Below are positions 56,026 through 64,000 of a stretch of DNA of 64,000 bases, piece after piece. Under the pieces are notes generated by a model. That model was not told the DNA's origin, ran no database searches, and saw only the letters and a list, made by a program, of their open reading frames with translations. A program made the translations under genes and the position numbers. This stretch comes from Przewalskia tangutica. Taxonomy: Eukaryota; Streptophyta; Magnoliopsida; Solanales; Solanaceae. Location of the stretch: assembly GCA_029844215.1 (NCBI GenBank), contig CM056728.1, forward strand, positions 53,421,789-53,485,788. Reading direction: 5' to 3'. Each line of letters starts with the position of its first letter. Position 1 is the stretch's first letter.

Positions 56026-59000
56026 AGAACGACGTTCGCCCGGTTCGCATCGTGCCTTACCGGGCACCCTAGTGATACATACATCGAGAAAATCAGCGAA
56101 CATAAAACATGAGTCATTTAACAAGAGATATCAAAATAAACAAAGCAACCAAAGCGATTGCCTTCAAGATATACATAAAACACAATGGGCTTTAATCCTT
56201 TACAACCTCGCCATAACAGTACTACAGACCTCTAAGATTTACAACGACTATGACGGGACAGGGCCCCGCCATACCCCTGAATGTACAAGAACCTACAACT
56301 CAGGGAACACATACCAAAAGATAAGCCTCCGAAGAAACGGAACTTCCCAATACGCTGAACTGTGATCCTAAGAGCGGGGATCCACGACCGATGTACCTCA
56401 CTGCGCAGATGAACGCACCCGGGCGAGGTCGATAACAGTACCAAGTATGTGAAATCGCATAACATCAGAAATGAAATCATACTAGTCTATATAAAGGAGG
56501 AGACATGTATGATAACCAAACTACAGTTCACAACATAAAACAGTCATCACTCCAATATAACTATGGGTCTCACGCCCACAACATCAATCAGGTTCGCATT
56601 ATGGCCGCATGCCCCCGGAATACTGCATCGGTGTAGACATGTCCATGATGCAACAATAAGACAGCAATCCAAATGGAAGCATACCCGTGCGCTACGCATC
56701 GTGTCAGTATGTCCAAAGGGAAACAATAAGACAACTTTCCAAATGGACGCATACCCGCAGCGCTACGATCGTGTCGATGTCCAAAAGGAAATCACAAGGC
56801 GATAATCGAAATGGAAACATACCCGCGCGCTACGATCGTGTCGATATCCAAAGCGATTAACCACAAGACCTTAACCAAAATGGAAGCATACCCGCAGCGC
56901 CACGATCGTGTCGAGATGTCCAAAGCGATTAACAACAATAATACTATCAACAGAACGCACTGCGGAATTTCTCCACACGCCAAGACATCCAAGTAAGTTC
57001 TCAACTACCAACCGACCCTCTATCGAGACGCGGTAACACGTAAACACAACGATTGTACAATAAAGGCTATCATCACAAGCATAGGCAAGTTTCACAACAA
57101 CAAGCATAGTAAGTTTCACACAACTCAAAGTACTTTCATTTTATGCCAAAGTCCGGTTTTTAACCCCAAAGTACTACATACGTTAAGTTCTTTTAAAAGA
57201 GATCCATTACTTTTATAAAAGTCACCCGATACGTAGTATTAGAATGACCAACCCACCTTCTTTTCAAAATCAAGTAACAACATTCTTTCCTAAGTTCCAG
57301 CTTGCCTAGTTTCAATTACTCAAGCTTCTCATTTTCAAATGGTTTCATAGTTCCCAAACTTAATCACTTGATTCCTTTTAGAACAATTGAGTAACATATG
57401 TCATATATGTGAGTAGTTTATTCTTGTTTATAACGATCTTATTACAATGACCATGATCTAGAAAATGTAATATCATTTTGTCTTATCTTAGCTTCTATGC
57501 AGATGGAGGTTTCTACCGGTTTTAATACAACACATCATTATTCAATACATTTTCCTTTATTAACGCCGCGGTCTGTCGATACACATTCGATTCGAAATCG
57601 GAAACATTATCCCTTTAAAACCAAGTACTCATTACTCACGAATGAGGTTTCACACAAACATCCACATTAAAACAAATAAGTTAAGTCTCTTATCTTATAA
57701 GATCAAGTCTCTTAACTTCTAACATCAGTAAACCATTTTCACTTACATAAGGTCGTTATAACTAACTTCCCATAAAGCTATTATAACACCCTATGTTTTA
57801 AACCAACTAAATCACTTAGCACATGTACGTCTACCGTACTACATAGTTCACAACAACATGCTAGAAAAGATAGGAAGAGGTTCACATACCTCGCGACGAT
57901 TTATCGACAATAAGCAAAATGCTCCAAGTACTACAACCTTGCTAGCCCTTTCCACTCCTCGAGTAGAATACGCTACTCTAGTACTTTCACCTATAAAGGT
58001 AAAAACGTCTTTTAACCCAAAAACACAATTTTCTATCTTTCTATAGAAAATTCGAAGATTTCCCGCAACAACAGTAAATATCCTCCTATATCTATGCCGG
58101 CTACCAAGCCAACCAGGGGGGGGGGGGGTTTACACGTCTAACCGGACGTGTACAATTCTACACAAGTCATCGCAATACATCCTATGTAAATACTGATGGG
58201 TTCTTTATTCTTCAGCTTAAGTCAAAAGACATCGAATACTAAGTAGTTCTATATATAGTATACTTCAACTATATATGCTAACAAACATGTAATTTCCAAT
58301 TACAATAGAGGACAAGATAATTACCTCGAAGCCCAAAATTATCCAAGTTATAATGTCGATCTGAGCAAGGTTTAGCTCCACCCGCGCCCAAACCACTCCA
58401 AACAACCCTTAGAAGTTCTAACCAACTTCTACTCAAATACTTCAACCAACTATGAAGATTTCCTTAGGGTTTGGTTTGAGACTAAAAGGACAAAAGGTAG
58501 TATTTCCTGACTCTACGAAAGAGGTATCTTGGAATACTACAAGGTACAAGGCTAAGGTATTTTGGGCATTATAACAATACTAGGAGTATTTCTATACCAC
58601 AACAAGGGTATTATACGAAACAACTAGGCTAGTGTGGGTACCCCACGGCCAAGCCTCACTCAAAAAGGGGGGGCCTCTACCAAAGCTCCACAAAGTGGGG
58701 AGGGCTTTGGACGATTTCAACTCACAGGGAGAGATTTCAAGACTTGAAAATGATTTTGATGAAGAAAGTTCATCAACTAAGGGGTATTTATAGCAAACCC
58801 AAAGGCCAACCAATGGCCAAGATCTAGCCAAGTGCAAGGCAAGTGTAAGGCCAAGATCAAGCCAAGTGCACCCTAGACCCTACTCCTTAAAACCTCACAA
58901 ATATCTACACAAAATATCTAGCACCACTTGCCCTCAGTTCGCCAAGTGCGCCCCACATGCTTCATTGTGAGGTGACATGTCACCCTCCCGTTGGTCCGAA

Positions 59001-59462
59001 TGTTTCGTCTCTCGGAAAAATCCGCAAAAATACAAAACGACATAGCCGAATTTTCCTTCGCAAGTTACGCGAAAGCGTTTCGTAAAAACGACTCTAACCG
59101 TGTTGTGCACAAAGGTAACTTCGCCAAGCCACTGGCGGGTGACACGTGTCACCTCCTATCGCCCTCAAAAACGTCTTCAAAAAAATCCACAATGGCCAAA
59201 ATCTCGAAAGCAAAGCTTCTACAAAACCAGAATTTCTCCCGTGGGCCCCACGTGACCATTTCCAAAATAAAATCTCAAAATTCTAATATAATCTATGAAG
59301 TCCAAATACCAAACTGGGAATCCAATTCCCATTAACGAACCTTTTCTTCACAAATAACCGAAACTTTTCCGTGAAAACTCACATCTTTCTTTCTTTTCAA
59401 AATTTTCTGTAGCACTCGCACGCACGCCCTCACATACATACCCCGCAACTACGGGTATAACA
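56026..59462 (-). repeat. E6 3' LTR
   Basis: 3437 bp; 5' terminus at 59462 (TGTTATACCCGTAG reversed). Contains four minisatellite units of about 70 bp (about 56660-56950), the conserved block (57423-57588), a G run near 58120, TATA (58785-58792), and a perfect 16-bp palindrome with G-box centre (59138-59153). Confidence 0.92.
58785..58792 (-). promoter_or_regulatory. TATA box, E6 3' LTR
   Basis: TATAAATA on the minus strand, about 0.68 kb from the LTR start, as in S1. Confidence 0.62.
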
Positions 59463-59499
59463 TTCTCCCTCCTTAGAAACATTCGTCCCGAATGTTCCT
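59463..59499 (-). other. Hairpin plus polypurine tract, E6
   Basis: On the minus strand a hairpin of the same design (59499-59475), with arm AGGAACATTCG complete and the GGA loop kept, is followed by AAGGAGGGAGAA (59474-59463) and the 3' LTR. Confidence 0.85.
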
Positions 59500-60240
59500 T
59501 CTCAAGACGATATCGATGAAGTTCCTCTAACAAGTTGTCAACGCCACGCCGCCACGAAATAACACACGTTATCTTCCTTCCTTACTCGTCGTGCCCTTCT
59601 CGAACACTTGAACTCTTCTAGCACGCACCATACTCCGTCATTACTCGCTCTCGAAAATCTCCGAGTCACTACCTCCAAACTTGGTCATCTTACTAACCTC
59701 AAACTTCCTTAAGGCCATTCCCCTTTACGAACCGCTCGGGTCGAACGCGTCCACGAACTCATACGATGATCATACAAACTTGGGCCTAGCATCCTCGTGA
59801 CCCTACCACTGGCGGGACCACCCAACTGACCCCACCCCAAACCGGTTACGGTTGACCCAAAATGGTCCTCAACCCGACTTCAACTGCAGCAAACTCTTGT
59901 TCCCGATCCGAACAATCTTACTAATTCACATCATGAAAGCTACCACTTCCATCTCACACTACCCATGGACTTATCACACAAATAAATCCCACGATACTAC
60001 TCACCCTTATAAAGGTCAAACATAAACGAATCTTTTACTCAAGATGACCTTACCTCTAAGGTCTCAGTCGTGAAATAGTCTAAGTTTCACACTTACCATG
60101 CCTCCATACGTATCCTTCCAACTAACCATGCCTTCTAACTCACACATATCACAATGCTATCCGCATAGCACACAATAATGAGATCATCATAACAAGCATA
60201 CCAAAACTCTAGAGGGTTAGGATATACACGAAGCTACCGC
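59500..60240 (-). repeat. Non-pol segment and tail of E6
   Basis: Reverse complement of the shared segment: CGGGTTGA at 59876-59869, with a decayed partner, and the GAGAAGGGCACGACGAGTAA tail near 59600. No coding frame on either strand. Confidence 0.72.
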
Positions 60241-61428
60241 TCCACTCTAATCATAGGCACACCGCAGGCGCATAGTAGAAGGTGATAAACCAGCCACGCA
60301 TCACGGCGTCGAAGTCGTAACATCCGCGCTTTCCTTGGTAGACGGTTCCTCGCAAATGGCCCCGCTGGCCGCATGCAAAACAAACTCCCAATCTAGCACG
60401 ACACTCTCCAAAATGGAGTCTACCACAATGGTCACAACGAGGTGGCTTCACCGTTAACACCCCGCTCGCAAAATCTGAACCTCGAGCCCCGACTGCCTCA
60501 AGACGGTGGAGGACCACTGCACCGGTGGGGTATATAACTAGCTCGCCGAGGCGGTCCGCCGAAGCCACCAAAGGACCTCGCCGTCCCGGCCCTCTTCTCG
60601 CTGATCTGTGTCATTCCGTCGACCCTCCGTGCCTCACATCTAGTGCATGAGCTCGCACGCGGCAATGTCCATGCCGTGAAGAGAAACACCCGCACAAGAT
60701 TCGCCATATAATCATCAAGCCGTGACGTAGCGATGCACCCTATCCTCCATATTCGCAACTAGCGCAGGACATATCGAGCCAAAGAATCGAACTCGACATT
60801 GTACTCTCGACGGTCGCCTCTCTGCCTCGAGAACAAAAATCTACGGCCGTGCCCTCCTCATCTGCGGAGGCAAGAAGTGCGTGAGGAAAGCCCCAAAACT
60901 CATCCCATACTGCCGAGGCATGCTCTCCCGAAAGCTCCTATGAATCAAACCAATCGATCGCGGTATCACGCACCGACGCGAACCAAAGGTCACAGACTCG
61001 GTCTCAAGCCTTGATCACCCGCATGATCCGTCAGAATCGCCGGATGAACTCCTGCGATCATCCTCGTGCCTCGACCCATAAAACTCAAGCGCTAACTCGT
61101 AAAGTCCCGTAGCCTCAAACTATCTCGCCGGGTGAACCATCGCGCATCGAACCGAATCGCCAGATCCACTGCCTCATATCCGCCACAACCTCGCCAATAA
61201 TCGGGCCATCTCTTGTGACCCATCTCCCGCTTCCGCATCGCGGACCGAGGCTCGTGTATCGCGTCTCGGCAGCCCATTGCCGCGCCTAACTCTCGCTGGG
61301 CCGGGCGGCGCACAAAACCCGCCGTCAAGGCACAACCTCGTGCATCGCTCGCGCTCGCACTTCTCTCAGATCTCACTAGCGGCACTCTACTGCCTTGCCC
61401 TTCGGGCTCGGTTGCCTTGCGGAGGCAT
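60241..61428 (-). pseudogene. E6 gag remnant
   Basis: Minus-strand ATG at 61428 (ATGCCTCCGCAAGGCAACC) matches the MPPRKATR start. Further frames give DSLRLRDF (about 61110), RLDDYMANLVRVFL (about 60720) and PPRCDHCGRLHFGECRARLG then VCFACGQRGHLRG (60448-60348), a knuckle whose last Cys is lost. More of the capsid is present at DNA level than in E4 (for example 60830-60960 parallels E2 16020-16150), but it is out of frame. Confidence 0.8.
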
Positions 61429-61614
61429 AATCGTAAAAACGAGATACGTCGAGGGGTACAACTTACAACATGCTCTCTAAGGCACGATCTCGAATGAGAA
61501 GAATGGAAACCAATCCTAAATGTCTCAGCCTCTCGATTATAGATGTGGTGCACAACACATCGATAATCAAGACTCTACTAGACACGGTGCGTAGACACTT
61601 TCCGAGGATTAATC

Positions 61615-61625
61615 GCTCGATACCA
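61615..61625 (-). other. Primer-binding site, E6 (one base short)
   Basis: GCTCGATACCA on the plus strand, i.e. TGGTATCGAGC on the minus strand, lacking the A of CAG as in E2 and E5. Confidence 0.85.
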
Positions 61626-61629
61626 CTTT

Positions 61630-64000
61630 TGTAACGACTGCCCGGCAAGCATCGTGCCTTACCCCGCACCCTAGTGATACATACATCGAGAAAATCAGCG
61701 AACATAAAACATGAGTCATTTAACAAGAGATATCAAAATAAACAAAGCAACCAAAACAGCCTTCAAGATATACATAAAACTCCGAGCTTTAATCCTTTAC
61801 AACCCCGCCACAACAGACTACTGCACTTAAGATTTACACGACTATGACGGACAGGGCCCCGCCATACCACGAATGTACAAGAACCTACAACTCGGGAACA
61901 CATACCAAAAGATAAGCCTCCAAGAAACGGAACTTCCCAATACGCTGAATCGTGATCCTAAGAGCGGGATCCACGATCGATGTACTTACTGCGCAGATTT
62001 AACGCAGCTTCGGCGAGGTCGATAACAGTACCAAGTATGTGAAACTGCATAACATCAGAAATGAAATCATACTAGTCTATATAAAGCAGAGACATGTATG
62101 ATAACCAAACTACGCTCACAACATAAAATACCATCACTCCAATATAACTATGGGTCTCACGCCCACAACATCAATCAGTTCGTGATATGGGCCGCATGCC
62201 GAATATCGTGACGGTGTATACGTCCATGATGCAACAATAAGACAAAGAATCCAAATGGAAGCATACCCGTGCGCTACGCATCGTGTCAGTATGTCCAAAG
62301 GGAAACAATAAGACAACTTTCCAAACGGACGCATACCCGTGCGCTACGCATCGTGTCAGTATGTCCAAAAGGAAATCCTGGCGATAATCGAAATGGAAAC
62401 ATACCCGCGCGCTACGCATCGTGGTCAAGATATCCAAAGCGATTAACCACAAGACCTTAACCAAAATGGAAGCATACCCGCGCTACGCATCGTGTCGGTA
62501 TGTCCAAAGCGATTAACAACAATAATACTATCAACAGAACGCACTGCGGAATTTCTCCGTCACCGCAAGACATCCAAGTAAGTTCTCAACTACCAACCGA
62601 CTTCTATCGAGACGCCAGAATACGTAAAACACAACGATTGTACAATAAAGGCTATCATCACAAGCATAGGCAAGTTTCACAACAACAAGCATAGGCAAGT
62701 TTCACACAACTCAAAGTACTTTCATTTTATGCCAAAGTCCGGTTTTTAACCCCAAAGTACTACATCGTTAAGTTCTTTTAAAAGAGATCCATTACTTTTA
62801 TAAAAGTCACCCGATACCGTAGTATTAGAATGACCAACCCACCTTCTTTTTCAAAATCAAGTAACAACATTCTTTTCCTAAGTTCCGCTTTGCCTAGTTT
62901 CAATTACTCAAGCTTCTCATTTTCAAATGGTTTCATAGTTCCCAAACTTAATCACTGATTCCTTTTAGAACAATCGAGTAACATATGTCATATATGTGAG
63001 TAGTTTATTCTTGTTTATAACGATCTTATTACAAAGCCATGATCTAGAAAATGTAATATCATTTTGTCTTATCTTAGCTTCTATGCAGATGGAGGTTTCT
63101 ACCGGGTTTTAATACAACACATCATTATTCAATACATTTTCCTTTATTAACGCCGCAGTTGGTCCGTCGATACACATTACGATTCCCAAATCAAGAAACA
63201 TTATCCCTTTAAAACCAAGTACTCATTACTCACGAATGAGGTTTCACACAAACATCCACATTAAAACAAATAAGTTAAGTCTCTTATCTTATAAGATCAA
63301 GTCTCTTAACTTCTAACATCAGTAAACCATTTTCACTTACATAAGGTCGTTATAACTAACTTCCCATAAAGCTATTATAACACCCTATGTTTTAAACCAA
63401 CCAAATCACTTAGCACGTATCGTCTACCGTACTACATAGTTCACAACAACATGCTAGAAAAGATAGGAAGAGGTTCACATACCTCGCGACGATTTATCGA
63501 CAATAAGCAAAATGCTCCAAGTACTACAACCTTGCTAGCCCTTTCCACTCCTCGAGTAGAATACGCTACTCTTAGTACTTTCACCTATAAAGGTCAAAAC
63601 GTCTATTAACCCCAAAACACAAGTTTCTATCTTTCTATAGAAAATTGCAAAGACCTCCCCGCAACAACAGAAATCTCCTCCTCTATCGAGGCCGCTACCA
63701 AGCCAACCAGTGGGGTTTACACGCCTAACCTGACGTGTACAATTCTACACAAGTCTACCGCAATACACCCCTATGTAAATACTGATTCGATTCTTTATTC
63801 TTCAGGCTTTAGTCAAAAGACTTTGCCGATTTCTAAGTAGTTCTATTTATAGTTTACTTCAACTATATATTAACAAACATGTAATTTCCAATTACAATAG
63901 AGGACAAGATAATTACCTGGTAAGCCCAAAATTATCCAAGTTATAATGTCGATCCCGAGCAAGGTTTAGCTCCAAGTGCGCTCCAAACCACTCCAAACAA
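61630..64000 (-). repeat. E6 5' LTR, 3' portion
   Basis: Begins TGTAACGACTGCCCGG (reversed LTR end) and follows the layout of 56026-58400: four minisatellite units (about 62250-62530) and the conserved block (about 63010-63182). The U3, TATA and 5' terminus are beyond the window. Confidence 0.92.

Larger units (their letters stand above)
56026..64000 (-). mobile_element. E6: minus-strand non-autonomous gypsy element, right end outside
   Basis: 3' LTR at 56026-59462, interior at 59463-61629 (2167 bp), 5' LTR from 61630 past the edge. Same family as S1 and E4. The interior has gag remnants and the reversed non-pol segment, with no RT or integrase. The left boundary is blurred by indels (AGAACGACGTTCGCCCGG for TGTAACGACTGCCCGG), so the target duplication cannot be read. 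Confidence 0.9.

Overview
This window is a block of plant repetitive DNA with no recognisable cellular gene, tRNA or rRNA. Nearly every base belongs to a nested stack of LTR retrotransposons. Most are Ty3/gypsy elements of the Tekay/Del chromovirus type: LTRs of 2.4-3.7 kb beginning TGTTAYACCCCG and ending GTGACA, a primer-binding site TGGTATCAGAGC matching initiator-Met tRNA, the order gag, zinc knuckle, protease, RT, RNase H, integrase, chromodomain, and a purine tract AAGGRGGGGARGAA before the 3' LTR. One short piece is Ty1/copia. This suggests heterochromatin, possibly pericentromeric, of a medium or large plant genome. An asterid such as a Solanaceae species is my weak guess from the look of the elements.

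Layout from left to right; E, L and S names are mine. E0 is a minus-strand autonomous-type element whose pol runs off the left edge (1-1541, 10817-12869) and whose 5' LTR lies at 12870-12944 plus 22674-25550. It was split by E1 (1542-10816, plus, TSD TCAGC) and by E2 (12945-22673, plus, TSD ATATC). E0 itself sits in minus-strand LTR LX (25551-27120), which sits in minus-strand LTR LY (27121-27627), which sits in a copia integrase fragment (27628-28139). On the other side the copia fragment is cut by E3 (28140-33226, plus). E3 is cut by LTR LZ (33227 onward), and LZ carries a 57-bp tandem array (35721-36044). E4 (36045-56025, plus) lies in that array. The 5' LTR of E4 is split by a solo LTR S1 (37622-41157, minus, TSD GGTTA). 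Its 3' LTR is split by E5 (45648-54954, plus, TSD GTAAT) and then by E6 (56026 to beyond 64000, minus).

Two element classes coexist. E0 and E2 carry gag-pol, and E2 ends in an open chromodomain frame. E1, E3, E4, E5 and E6 have large LTRs but short interiors: gag remnants, sometimes integrase or protease scraps, and a shared non-pol segment. They look like non-autonomous partners that keep the PBS, and where visible the PPT and the hairpin next to it. All coding regions are broken.

The main hunt results are as follows. (1) Paired LTRs of one element differ mainly at CAG/CTG sites, read as CG in one copy, and in homopolymer length. This looks like a methylation-linked long-read basecalling artefact and would undermine LTR dating and pseudogene calls. 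(2) An 11-bp hairpin directly abuts the PPT in all five elements where that junction is visible. (3) A block of about 170 bp is preserved in otherwise divergent LTRs. (4) Five elements share a pol-replacing segment with a small inverted repeat. (5) U3 regions share a G-box-centred palindrome. I found no sign of a new defence, metabolic or cellular system.
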